From: Eretmocerus hayati
Lineage: Eukaryota; Arthropoda; Insecta; Hymenoptera; Aphelinidae
Assembly (NCBI GenBank): GCA_029851415.1
Contig: CM056744.1
Coordinates: forward strand, 69,558,172-69,622,171
Length of the DNA: 64,000 nt
Direction: 5' to 3'
Below are positions 37,801 to 49,219 of the stretch, in pieces. The first letter of the stretch is position 1, and each line of letters begins with the position of its first letter. The position numbers and the translations under genes are program-made. The notes below the pieces were generated by a model. The model was given only the letters and a program-made list of their open reading frames with translations, searched no databases and was not told the DNA's origin.

Positions 37801-38511
37801 TTGCGATTTGAAAAAATTTTTTCTCTTGTAGACGAATTTTTTTCGATGTCCGCACCAGCCAAGACTGTGAAGAAAAAACTGACTGGCAGTGAAAATGAGA
37901 AACGGGAAGCTCAAAAAGATGAACAGTTCGAGAGAGACAAACAATTCATGTGCATTGACAAGTACACGGTTAAATTCGATGGAAGCGCCAAGAAGTCACG
38001 CTTGGAATGTTCTCCCAGAAAAGAGCCAAGCGAAGCAATCGGCATTGACGTTACACTGGAAGATTCATCACCGGAAGTAGATTTGAGTAGAACCACTGAG
38101 GAGATCGATTCCGTTGTACCTTCTGATATTGTTGGATGTCAAGATAGTGATAGCACTTCATGTGAAAATCAAGATCTCGCCTTGGTTTCATCAGATATAG
38201 GGAAATGGCCTACTCATCTCAATAAGAGTACGATCAATTATCTGATCGAGAAAGGTGCAGAGCAAATCTTCCTCAAAGAATACCCTCAGGATAAGCAAGG
38301 TCGTCATTTTTCCAATACCCACTATAGCAGACAAATTAGTGGTGGTGAGAGTTTGAATCGACAGTGGCTCGTTTACTCTGTGGCCAAGGATGCAGTTTTT
38401 TGTTTCTGTTGCAAATTTTTTGACAAGATCTCATCAAATACAAGATGGAACTCCACTGGTCATAATGACTGGAAACATCTTGGGGATAAATTAGTCTCAC
38501 CAAATTTGTGA
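37801..38511 (+). pseudogene. hAT/ZMYM-like transposase, N-terminal part
   Basis: This 236-codon frame ends in TGA. Its C-terminal half carries the zinc-finger (TTF-type/ZMYM-associated) signature of this transposase group: HFSNTHYSR, then RQWLVYSVAKDAVFCFCCKFF, with cysteines that could bind zinc, and NDWKHLGDKL at the end. The first 110 residues are charged and poorly conserved. Just before the stop, homology jumps to a more C-terminal part of the protein in another phase, so the frame breaks at a deletion joint near 38,505. In intact relatives the RNase H-like catalytic core would follow here. Confidence 0.8.
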
Positions 38512-39262
38512 AGTTTACGATGCTCTCATAACATTATCTGAACAAGAGAACTGTGAGCCTGATAGGAGCCACGAAGCTATAACTTTAGCCGGCCAATTGA
38601 CAGATTTTGCCTTTTCAGTCTCTCTCGTGACATGGTATGATGTTCTTCACCAAGTCAATGTTGTGAGTAAATCTATCCAAGCAGTTAACATGAACATAGG
38701 AGAATGTACCAAACTCTTGGGGGCACGTGTCACGTATCTGGAAAATTACAGAAGAGAAGGTTTCAAGGGCGCAATAGTTGAAGCCAGAGCACTAGCAGAA
38801 GAACTACAAGTTGAGCCTATTTTCAAGCCTTTGAGAAGGATAGTTCGAGTTTCAATGCGTCGCGATGAGCGTGCTCAAACTCAGAATACTATTCAGTGCC
38901 CAGAAAAAGCCTTAGAAGTTGATTTTTCCAATCCCCTTTTGGACACAGCTTTGATGGCAATGAGGACTAGATTTGAACAATTACGAGAGCATTGTGAAAC
39001 TTGGGAGTTCTTGTTTAACATGAAACATCTACCAGAAAGAGTTGATCTCCTTCGAAGTTGTCATAAGCTTCAAATCAAACTCACAGTAAACTCTGTATCT
39101 GATATACAAGGAGAGCTGCTTTGCGACGAGCTCATCAGTTTAAACTTTTTCATGACTAGGAATGACGACAATGAAATCTCCCCGCTTCGAACATTGAATT
39201 TCATAAAAAAAAAAACAACTGACAAGATTCGTATTTCAACGTATGGATTGCTTTGCGTATAA
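38507..39262 (+). pseudogene. hAT/ZMYM-like transposase, middle part after internal deletion
   Basis: The frame can be read from 38,507 (CEVYDALITLSEQ) without a start codon of its own. It includes WYDVLHQVNVVSKSIQ, ALAEELQVEPIFKP and NPLLDTALMAMRTRFEQLREH, which resemble the region between the catalytic core and the dimerisation domain in hAT/ZMYM transposases. Much of the core is missing between the first frame and this one. The frame is lost after an 11-base A run near 39,210. Confidence 0.75.
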
Positions 39263-39474
39263 TGCTAACAATCCCTGTAACTGTTGCCAGTGGAGAACGC
39301 AGTTTTTCGAAGTTGAAACTAATTGGAACCTATTTGAGATCAAGTATGGCACAAGAGAGATTATCTGGTTTGGCTACGCTGTCAATAGAGAATGATCTCG
39401 CACATTCCCTGAATTTCTCTGAACTTATTCATGATTTTACAAATAGCAAAGCCCGGAAAGTCAAGTGCACGTGA
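39224..39474 (+). pseudogene. hAT dimerisation domain, frameshifted
   Basis: After the A-run slip the reading frame resumes with DSYFNVWIALRI, then LTIPVTVASGERSFSKLKLI and YLRSSMAQERLSGLATLSIEND. This is the highly characteristic hAT family C-terminal dimerisation region. It ends at a TGA at about 39,474. In the intact protein it lets transposase subunits associate. The deletion and frameshift upstream make this copy non-functional. Confidence 0.85.
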
Positions 39475-39757
39475 TGGAAATGTGTACTTTACATTGTTAC
39501 GTTGCCATCTCGTCTTAATATATGAAGTTGTTCGGTTAGAAACGATCGATCATGTTCTTCTGTAAGCTTTAGCTAGGCAATAAATCTCGACAATGTTTTC
39601 AAATTATTTGAGACGCCTCAAAATTTCTCCGAATGTCAGAATCTATCCTAATAATCGTATGCTTTTAATCAAGATAGTCGTAGTCGCAGGGAGGCGGGGG
39701 CGGGGGCGCCTCTCCAAATCTCGCCCAGGGGCGCGAGAGCGCCTAGGGCCGGCGTAT

Positions 39758-41575
39758 GTTACGTGAGTAAGGGGTTCCGCTCTCCAGTAAGAACACGAGT
39801 AGTTACTGATCAGTGACTTTGATATATACGAGAGAACTTGTGAGGTGAGAGAGAGTGTGTGAGAAGTTCGGTTGGTCAGAGCAGTCTGCCGCGCCAAGGC
39901 TCGTCGTCCGCGACGATGGGTCTGCGATGTGACATCGCGCTTCGGGGGGGGGGGGGGGATAAACGGGCAATTATCCGTCAGGGACGCTGGCGGTGCACCT
40001 CGTGCATCGTCAGGTGACAAAGGGGGTGGAGTTCCGAGACTCACCACTTCACATCCGTGCCTGTCCGGAGTCTCGCATCGTTCCGATGCGGTGACCTATA
40101 TGGGTAATTCCGCTAACTGAAAAAAGACGTGGTATGCAAGGCTATACGCTCCGTCTGTACCAAAATGCTCGTCCCCAATGCTCAAACATGGTCCAAATCG
40201 TGCCAAGATTCAGTCTCAAATATTACTTAGCTCCTACCTGTTCACTAAAGGTCTCAGAGTCATGGAATGATAGACTTTTCGTGAGAGTGAGTGGGTGGTA
40301 TTCACGACCATCCGCAGCATTCTTCAGCGTGTAACTCAAGAGACCCTATCATGAAAAAATCCCATAAAGAATCAGACACCATCCCATTATATCACACTAT
40401 GACAAAACCAGATGCAGATAGGTGTGCCTATTAATAAAGAAGTTTCGGGGAGGTGTTTCCAATGGGAACCCGTGATTCAATCTTCTTCTAGTTTTCGCAT
40501 CTACAGAGCATTACCCGAAAGACTTATCCTCTTTCCCCCATCAGAACCACAAAAAATTCATCATCTGAGTGTCGCCAACATGATGCTCTAAACCGGATGT
40601 GTGTGCCTATCGTAAGAGAGAACTAATCGCAACTCTAGCGCGAGAAAAGTGTTGCATATATCGGTTGGAAAACACAATGAAATTGATGGCACATCGCAAT
40701 ATGGACAGATGGCTCTTTCATTTGTCTTCTGAAAGTTGGTTTTCACAGTGATGGATGATAGAGATAAATGTGTCCTCTGAGTCTCGACCCTGGGGATCCT
40801 GGAAATCCACTTATATGATGAGATTTCATACGATCACGACGGTTTTGAAGTACGTGAACATACGCTTGTCACCCGAGGATGGGATTCTAGTTGGATATGG
40901 TCATATCCATCTGTACTTACAGGATCTGACAATAATTATAATTGTGACCTTTGAAACTTTCCAATTTTATTCAAACAAGTGCTGCTCTTCAAAATTTTCT
41001 AGTCGTCTATCCTCGATAACTCAAAAGGAATGCATTTTATTGCAAAAAATGTAGAGCAACTTTTTGCAGATCTTTGAAGAATGATCAAGGAAAATTTCTA
41101 TACATTTTCCCGTATGAACCGTCCAATTTCCGTAATGGGAATATTTTCATATTCTTCTTGTTATTATTCTCGGTTTTGGTTCCATAACTCGGAGGGATTG
41201 CACTTTAGTGCAAAAATGTCCAGAATTTTCGTAGATCTCGGAAAAACCAACAAAAAAGGTATGTGCACATTTTTCCGTATGAGGAGTTCCACTTGTGTAA
41301 TGAGAGTATATTTGTACTTCCATGTTAGTTTACACGGTTATGGCCCCCTACCTCGACGGGAAGGCATTTGATAGAAAAGTGTGTAGATCTGTTTCTCAAA
41401 GATCTTCGAGAGATACGCTCCTTGTTCGACACACACTCTTTGATAAAAAGCATCGTGTGAACGTTGCTGAAGTATCTTTCTCCAGGATGACCGCATTGTG
41501 AGGAGTGACGAGAGGAATATGGGTTACTGTACACTCAGAACGTTTCATATAGGAAGATCTATTCAGACTCCTTTT
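39758..41575. other. No gene recognised; local tandem duplication
   Basis: A G run of 15 bases occurs at 39,944-39,958. Between about 41,016 and 41,340 two diverged tandem copies of about 175 bp share GGAATGCATTTTATTGCAAA-like and TTTTCCGTATGA blocks. The open frames here are short and unrecognised. Confidence 0.5.
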
Positions 41576-42548
41576 CACGGTTCGCCTGAACTGACTCTGA
41601 CCCGAAAGTGCTTTCCACTAAAAACAGCTTTTGCCGTCCAAAACTACATGGAAAATGGAAGTTTTTCCAACAATAATCAGAATCATCGCTGGAGCTGTTT
41701 TAGAGAACCGTCGAATTGGAATATTTCGAGTTCATATTTTTTTGTTAACCATAGCAAGCGCAATGTCACTCTTCGTGTGAGTTTTGTATATCCCTAATTA
41801 TTGCATAATATTCCACTAGTAATCAGCGATTGATGTATGGGGTAGTTGAAATAAGGTTATCACTTATGAATTCGAGTAAGATTATTTCATTGATGATTGA
41901 TCCTTCATTCTAAATATGCATACTGTTATCAGCGCACACAGCCCGCCGAAGTTTTTTCTAATAATTGGGATTTTTTTTGTCAACTTCGTGGTTTTTCTCC
42001 GTCAGACTGAAGCCAAAATGGGATGATTCCATTGCCTGCTCACTCAAGAAACCGAGACCCATTTCCCTCTTCAGCACGAGAGTGGGAGTGGGGCTCGTTA
42101 ATTTCCCGTGGTCAATACTATTCTATCATAAACGATATTTAAACCTCCATATCTCCCCGTAATCGATGCCATGACAAACACCCAAGTCTGAAATGTGGAA
42201 TGTGCTCGATTTTTGATCATATTCTTCTACACAGTGGTATGCGCAGTCTGTTAGAAACTCTTTTGGCTCCATACAGAAAATTGCTACATACCTGTTCGTT
42301 ACTTTCCGAATAACATGAAGCATATTCTGATGTAATGTGTTCACGAAATTCGGAGTAATAGACCAATTCTATCAAGAGAAATTGAAATAATTGTGGAAGA
42401 ACGGTCTAGTCGATATTTTTCAAACACGGCTCCGGCGATGATTTTGATTCTTGTTCGAGAAACTTCCATTTTCCATGTAGTTTTGGAGAGCAAAAGCTGT
42501 TTTGAGCGGAAAGCACTTTCGGGTCAAAGTCAGTTCAAGCGAACCGTG
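41576..42548. mobile_element. Non-autonomous element with ~150-bp inverted termini
   Basis: The left arm begins CACGGTTCGCCTGAACTGAC, and the right arm (about 42,400-42,548) ends in its near-complement. Shared blocks include CGAAAGTGCTTTCC, CATGGAAAATGGAAGTTT and CAGAATCATCGC. TTTT flanks both ends, but T-rich context makes the duplication uncertain. The interior has no transposase. Confidence 0.7.
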
Positions 42549-43343
42549 TTTTGTTGTCTTCTAAGAATCTGTCGGATATAATTTTTGAGTTTAGGGCGAC
42601 TGAAGCGCCCTTTTCAGTCCCGACTGCGGCTGCAAACAGAGAATTAGCGTGTACTTGCCTCAATAATGAAAAATAGCATACGTCCTTCGCACAGCACGCT
42701 TTTGTAAAGTACGATTATTCCTTCTCGTGACATTCGAGTAAAAACTATCCCCTCTAATCTATCAGCCAGCCATAGGTTTCATAGCAAAAACGAGGCTGGC
42801 ACGCAGATTTCCTTTTAATGCATTGGTTTCGACCCGCTGATTACAAATATCTCAATTCCGGTTTGAAAATCCGGGTGAATTTTGCTTTCTCAAGAGAAAA
42901 AGCATTCATTTGGTGCCAGGAGAATTTTCGTCAAATTTTTTCTAAAAAAATTTTTTTCTCCTTCAGTGAAGCTCTTGAATACATGAAATTTGTACAGTCC
43001 TCTTCCTTTCGCCAAGATCTATCTAACGTAGGTTGCACTTCTTCTTCATAAGCTCTCACAAAATCACCACAACCCCGTATTTCGAGCCCTCTGTCCGTGT
43101 CTGTGTGTATGTGTGTATGTATGTTATTTTCTATCGCTCAGCAAAACTCCTCACCGGTTTGATAGATCGTCCTGAAACTTCTGTGCCATGTTCGGAGGTG
43201 TCTCTAGATGGGAACGCTAGATTTCAACTGCCCCCCCCCCCCCGATGATTAATTTTATACTTATGAATTTTCCTCCATTTATTCGTAATTCTTCTTTATC
43301 TTCAAAATTAAAAATATTGTCTCCTGTCCCCTCAAAAAATCTG
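42549..43343. other. No gene recognised
   Basis: AT-rich DNA with a short GTGTATGTGTGTATGTATG repeat near 43,100 and a C run of about 14 bases at 43,229-43,242. Nothing coding is supported. Confidence 0.45.
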
Positions 43344-43535
43344 AGGCGGTTAATTTACATGTTTTTCGACGTGCTGGATCGATTGGTTGATACGGAATTT
43401 CGATTGGGGCTCATTTCATTCTAGCTTCTTCATACCTCTCTGACATCGGGCTTTGAGACCGTTATAGTCACAATCTAACAAAATTCCGTATCAACCAATC
43501 AATTCAGCACGTCGAGGAGCATCTAAATCACCTTC
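43344..43535. repeat. Inverted repeat (MITE-like)
   Basis: CGACGTGCTGGATCGATTGG near 43,367 is mirrored at 43,478-43,515, and weaker similarity extends about 25 bp further out on each side. A diverged single copy of the right arm lies near 43,840-43,890 (TACCAACCAATCCATTCG). Confidence 0.65.
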
Positions 43536-44900
43536 TTGACATTTTTTTCATACAGTAGGATGAAGTACAAATTATTCTTAAGCTGTGCTTCTTTCGGAAA
43601 AATTTCAAATTCCTCATTAAAAAATTCACAAGTCAAAAAATACCCATACGATCATGCTTCAAATTCACTGGCATCATCATCACAGTCTCCAAAATACACC
43701 TACGAAGTCTCAAAAGAGTTTGTCGAATGGATTTAGAAATTTTGCGTTCCAAATGAGAGATTGTTATTCCAAAATTTACGTTCACCGACGGTCAATTGCT
43801 CCCTCACCTAACCTAATCTTCTTTCTACCTAGATTCTGTACCAACCAATCCATTCGTCGCGTTGATAAAAGTCAATAACAACCTTCACGTTCTTCTTACT
43901 CTGTTCCACCGAGTGCAAAATAAAATTTACACTCCGTAATTATTTTTCAAATCACGAATTAGTAGAAAAATACTCAATTTCACTTGATTTTCTTCCCATT
44001 TCCAAAATAGCCACCATGAGTAATTCCTTTTCAATTCGAATATCATTTACAGCTCAGGATACTCATGCCTGATTCATATGTTGGTAGACCAAATATATGA
44101 GATATTCTTTTTGTCATTCTCATATTTCATAACCAACTCTCTGCACATTCTGATCAGCTTAATTTGTTTATCTCCGGAAAACAGAACTCGTTTCCCAAAT
44201 TTTCTTTCTATCCTTCATTTTTTGTGTCTCTTTTCCAGTATTTCGTCGAATTTCTTGAATAATTTTCCATCATAGAGAAAGGGATTCCATCTAAAAAAGG
44301 TATCCTGTACTGGGAGATGATTTCGTAGTATTAAAAACGTGCAAAAACAGATTGATTCTAGTTCTTGCGGTCTGTTAGCGACAGTATACGCGTTAACAAT
44401 CTGTTTTGGTAGAGATCCGTCGATTAGGAATCATTGTACTGATGGAATAATACTGCGGAATCATTTATTGAAGATATTGTTGACTGGAATTTTGGAAGAG
44501 TATCCTTGTTGAACATGAAAATTTGGATGAGTATATGAGAATCATAGAGAAAAGATTGATTATTTATTGGAATAATCATTTGATGAAGTTCATTATTTCA
44601 TGAAATTGATATTCTGGATAAATAAATATTATAATACAAATTCCACAAGGAGAATTGATCATTTTAACAAATTAATATATCTCAATTTTTGAATGAATGA
44701 TATGTGATTAGTCGACTTCTTCAATCGCAATGAGAAAGCATTCTGCTGAACTCTTTCAGCAGCGTATTTTTTATCAACAAAATATTGCCATCTTTATGGA
44801 TCTTGCGCACATGTAGAGAAGTTTTGTTCGGAGAGAAAGAATTCTCAAACAAAAAATGTTGCATTTGACATTGAAAATGCCTCTAGCAAAGAAAAGTCCA
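43536..44900. other. No gene recognised
   Basis: AT-rich, pyrimidine-rich sequence with short frames only. No domain or element ends recognised. Confidence 0.45.
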
Positions 44901-45307
44901 AAATGTAGAAAACTGAGTTGAAACTTTATTCAAAAGTGCACCTAAAACCTTAATCTAATGGAAAATCGAGCAAAACTCAGAGAGGCGGTGTTCATCCAAC
45001 GAGGGCTGTGAAATTCACACAGAAAAACAACTGGTTGGTCTTCTAACCAAAAAATCGATCGCCTTCTGAAATCGTTTTGAATCGGCCCGAACATACCGCC
45101 CGCCTTGTTCACTGGTGTTGAAGAAAATGAACAAACTTGAACAACAATTGAAAATTCAATACGCGTGACAAACAAGTCTGTAAAAGCAAAAAAGGAGAGA
45201 TGTGAGAGTTGACCACAGACTTGTCGAGGAAACAACGAAGAATTACAATCAAATCCCTGAACCAGCTAAATACTTCATTCACAAGTTTTGACTTCTGGAG
45301 CTCTTCA

Positions 45308-46771
45308 TTATTCATCAAAATCGCCGCCCACCATGATGGCTCTGACTCCCAATAGGTAGTTGTTTGTATGATCACAGACAGGCAACAGAATGAGTTTATT
45401 CAGAGGTCGCTCGTATTCTGAAGTGGCAGTGCGAATAACTGCAACCCTACTCAGCTTGTCTGGTCCAGTGAATAATCGAGTGATCCGAGCTTGTGGCCAT
45501 TTTGTTGGTGGAACTTGGTTGTCTTTGAACAGGACAAGGTCACGCAATTGGAGCTGATGGTTTGGCTTCAGTCACTTAGCTCGCTGTTGCAACAAAGACA
45601 GGTATTCTCTGCGCCATCTCATCCAGAAGTGATTGCACATCAATTGAGTCTCATGCCATCTGGAGCAGATTTTATTTGGCTCATTGATTTCGGTAAAAGG
45701 CTCCAGAGGCGAGACAAGTGGAGCACCGATGAGAAAATGACCAAGTGTGAGAGCAGTAACATCTGCTGGGTCCGAACTCAATGCAGAAAGAGGCCGAGAG
45801 TTCAGGCACGCCTCTACACGGTTGAGTACAGTCAAGAACTCCTCATAAGTGAGCTTTTTCTCTCCCTCAACTCGGTACAGGTGTCGCGTGAAGGACTTTA
45901 CATTAGCCTCCCATAAGCCACCGAAGTTTGGAGCGCGGGGTGAGATGTACTCCCATTCGACGCCATCTTCAGCTATTGACCTAGTCACAGTCTGGCTCAA
46001 GGCGGAGGTTTCTGCAAAAAGTCGATGGATCTCTCCTTCAGTTCCTTTGAACGTGAGTCAGTTGTCGCAGGAGATGACAGTGTTTAAGCCTCGCCTAGCT
46101 GTGAACCGATGGTACGCTGCTAAGAATGTTGGAGAACACAAATCTGAAACCAACTCTAGATGAATGGCCTTAACGACTAGACAGATGGAAAGAGCAACAT
46201 AACCTTTGAAAGCTTTCAGTCCACGACCCGAGGAAGCTTTGAGCCAGGATGGACTAGCAAAATCAATACCTACGTGAGCGAAAGGATGAGCAGGTCTCAC
46301 TCGCGCAGGAGGAAGTTGGCCCATCTGTTGCTCCAAAGTATTCCCATTGTATCGAGTGCATTTGATACAAGAACGCACGATTTGTCGAACCATATTGCGA
46401 GCATGAATTATCTGATACTTCTGGGCTAGATGACTTTGAACAAGAATAGAACCACCATGTTCCAGCACGCGATGAGCATTGTGAATGATCAGGCAAGTGA
46501 CGCGATGTTTTTTAGATAGGATAATTGGATGCTTCTATTCCTCTGATAGATACGACTTCTGCAGACGTCCTCCAACGCGAAGCAAACCGTCTTCTCCAAC
46601 ACATGGTAGCAATTCCGCTAGATGAGCTCGAGGGGAAAGCTGACGTCCAGATCCGAGCTCTGTTAACACATCAGCAAATTCTTCTCGTTGGACGACTCGA
46701 AGTAAAAATGTATGGCCTCCTTTCAGTTCCCTAGCAGTCAAACAACCTTTAGTCTTTTCTTCAATGGATTG
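45308..46771 (-). pseudogene. BEL/Pao integrase region
   Basis: A zinc-binding HHCC part (HNAHRVLEHGG, then CIKCTRYN) precedes the catalytic core. Core acidic residues are visible in HVGIDFASP, in SCDN and in VEACLNSRPL, so the D,D,E set is present. PRAPNFGGLWEANVKS and the C-terminal RDLVLFKD...PLNKLILLP (DUF5641-like) are characteristic of BEL/Pao. The enzyme would insert the cDNA into the genome. In-frame stops are at 46535 (TAG), 46058 and 45572 (TGA); the terminal TAA is at 45308. Confidence 0.85.
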
Positions 46772-46774
46772 TCA

Positions 46775-47533
46775 AGCGTTATTCATCCAACGATAAATCC
46801 AGGCTAATGAGGCAACAGGATTTGACAATGATGAAATTGATGAAACCCATCCGGTTGTACCTCGATCTGCTTGAATTACCCATACGTTGATAGAAGACTG
46901 TGGCCGAGCTTCCAATTTAGTGCTTGGAGGTTGCATGGATTGAAGAACAGGCCACTCAAATTGAGGAGAACACAACCAACTGGGGCCCTGCCACCACACG
47001 ATAGCGTCTTTCAACTGCTGAGGAGTGCAACCTCCCGAGGCCAAATCAGCTGGATTGTCCGTCGTTCGCACATGACGCCACGTTGCCGTAGGTAGCAGGG
47101 TTGTTATATCACTGATGCGATTAGCCACAAATGTTTTTCATTTTGACGGATGAGACTTGAGCTAATCTGATACAACTTTGGAGTCAGTCCAGCAATGCAC
47201 CGCCGAAGGAGTAGTCTCTAACCTAGGAAGCAGATTAGAAATTGCATCAGCCATGAGTGATGCTGCTTCAAGTTCCTTCTTGGCTATGCTGATAGTCTTA
47301 GCTGGTGGTATCTTTGCTATCATCAATGTAGATACTACATGACAGTCAGTTTCTTGGACGATGCACAAAATGAAGGCGAGAGCTCTCCCAGAGGCATCAC
47401 AAAAGCCATGAAGCTCCCAAGGAGATGCTGAAGATGAGCTAAACCAACGGAGAATCCGAATAGCCTCAAGCTGGGGAAGCTGCTCCTTGTACACCAGCCA
47501 GGCTTGCTCAAGTTCAGGGGATATGGGTAAGTC
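46775..47533 (-). pseudogene. BEL/Pao RNase H and connecting region
   Basis: WELHGFCDASGRALAFILCI is the RNase H-like motif with its first acidic residue. IAKKELEAASLMAD and HCWTDSKVV supply the following conserved acidic positions. Then comes FVANRISDI and WRHVRTTDNPADLASGG, the typical C-terminal part of the domain before integrase. Two stops, TAG at 47162 and TGA at 47138, lie between the last two blocks, where neighbouring residues suggest tryptophan codons. Phase is kept throughout; a further TGA closes this stretch at 46772. Confidence 0.8.
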
Positions 47534-47536
47534 CTA

Positions 47537-48610
47537 GTCAGCTCCTTGTAGCCACAAACTCTGCAACAGCATCTTTGCTCGTACCACGATTGGAGCCAGG
47601 AGTCCCAATGGATCAAATGACTTTGCAACCTCTGAAAGGATCGAACGTTTGTGATGCACTTGGGCGATGTAGGTATCTTGATTTTGAAGCAGAACGAATC
47701 TTGCAGGAATCCAACGCAGACCTAGTGTAGAAACGACCTCTTTTTCATTCAGCTCTTTCTCTTGAGTACAGTTGATCGAGCCACTTCCCATGACTAAATC
47801 ACGGTGATTAGCAGCCCATTTGTCGAGAGTCATGTCTGCAGATGCTAACGACTGAGTAAGCTCGTTCTTTGCCGTCAGAGCATCTTTTAAAGTATCATCC
47901 CCACCTAAAAAATCGTCGACGTAACGATTTTTCATGAGAATCCGGCTGGCTTTTGGTCGAATATCCTTTTTCTTCCCTGCTAAATCTAGCAAGCAAGCGT
48001 TAGACTGATACGGAGCAGGGGCTGTTCCATAAGTGATTGTGGCAAGACGATAAGCAAGCAGTGGTGAATTGGGATCAGCTCTCCAAAGTATGCGCTGCCA
48101 ATCTTGATCTGCTTCGTCAACCAGAAACTGCCGGAACATCTTGACTATGTCACGATGAAACACAAATTTGAAGAAGCGCCACCTAGTGATGACAAGAACA
48201 ATGTCCTCTTGCAATTTAGGACCAGTATGCAACATACTGGCTGCGATGCATTGAGAAACAACGCGTATTTTCCTACTGCCATCATTTTTCAGAACAGGAT
48301 GATGAAGATAGTAAGCATTGTCAATTTTAACCTCACTCTCAAAAACAGCTTTCATATGGCCAAGGTTGGCATATTCTTCCATGAAAGTCCTGTAAGCAGT
48401 GTCCAGATAAGGATCCTTAGTGAAACGTCTTTCCAGATTAGTCATGCACTTCCGAGCGATTTCTCCAGTCCCAGAGAACACTGGACTTGTCTTGAAGGGA
48501 AGGCTGACGAAATACCGACCTGGCTCATTCCGATGTGTCGTAGCTTTGAAATAGTCAGCACAGTCCTTGTCTTTGGGTGCCAGCAGAGGTTCATGGGGTA
48601 CTTGCTCACT
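47537..48610 (-). pseudogene. pol: BEL/Pao reverse transcriptase region
   Basis: Key motifs remain: GRYFVSLP near the start, HRDIVKMFRQF (the first catalytic aspartate), QRILWR, LATITYGTAPAPYQS and YVDDFLGG at 47,900-47,923 (the paired catalytic aspartates). The section between IRVVS and LHTGPKLQED is shorter than in relatives, which suggests an in-frame loss of several codons. The region would copy the RNA genome into DNA. It continues in phase from the protease and ends in TAG at 47534, near the start of the RNase H-proximal section. Confidence 0.85.
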
Positions 48611-48613
48611 CTA

Positions 48614-49216
48614 CCAGAACTTAGCGACCAGATTGGATGAGTCATGTTCCACAGTAGTCAAATGTACACAGGTCGAAGTTTGTGAATTGCTGCATAAACC
48701 AACATCTTCCACGAGAATCCAGCCGAAAACTGAATTGAAAGCAACAGGAGAGTGGATGTTTACAGGATGTCGACGAATTCCAGGCGTCATCACTGCTCCG
48801 TAAACTGCAGAATTCAGGATATAGTCGACTCTGCTAGGCTTTCCAAATTCTGGATCTGCTAGCTGCAGATCCTTAAGATATGTCCAGTCATCTGAGAGGC
48901 ATACCTCAGGATTTGGAATCAAAGTGGATACACGTCGAACAACTAGGGCTGAAATATCAAGAGCAAATTTTCGTGTTTGCAAAGATTTCGCAGTAACATT
49001 CACAGAGCGTTTTGCGAGAGCAGTAGTCTGTCCTCCAAGTCCAGCGACCACGACGTTGGCTGGAATTTGTTTCAGCGAGAGAATTTGAACTATATGCTCT
49101 GAAACGATTGAAGTCTCAGCACACGAATCAATCAAAGCTCTAGCCGTTACCGATGTTCCATTTGCTGACTCGAGCACAACCAAAGTTGTTGCCAGTAGCT
49201 GCTTTTTCTCGCTGAC
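48614..49216 (-). pseudogene. BEL/Pao aspartic protease region
   Basis: The frame continues directly from Gag without a phase change. ALIDSCAETSIVSEHI, about 25 codons in, is the protease active-site region (DUF1758); the triplet is Asp-Ser-Cys where relatives usually have Asp-Ser-Gly, so the residue after the catalytic Asp-Ser is altered. The downstream VDYILNSAVYGAVMTPGIRR and SVFGWILVE segments are typical of the link to reverse transcriptase. It would cleave the polyprotein. It ends in TAG at 48611. Confidence 0.8.
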
Positions 49217-49219
49217 CTA

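Larger units (their letters stand above)
36170..39757 (+). mobile_element. hAT element of the ZMYM/TTF-type group, broken
   Basis: The left terminus CAGCGCCGGCCC is mirrored by GGGCCGGCG at 39,748-39,756. Sub-terminal GGGGCGCC- and CTAGGCGCC-type blocks occur at both ends. A 19-base G run lies inside the left end, and a 60-bp tandem duplication occupies about 36,250-36,370. The transposase remnant lies between 37,801 and 39,474. No clear 8-bp target duplication remains, so one end may have decayed. Confidence 0.75.

Noticed and set aside
39643..40120. Pro/Arg-rich frames on both strands
   Set aside because: They lie over the GC-rich hAT terminus and a G homopolymer and show no domain.
45491..45916. 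141-codon plus-strand frame, and other plus-strand frames between 45 and 50.3 kb
   Set aside because: Antisense to the BEL/Pao polyprotein, which explains the sequence fully.
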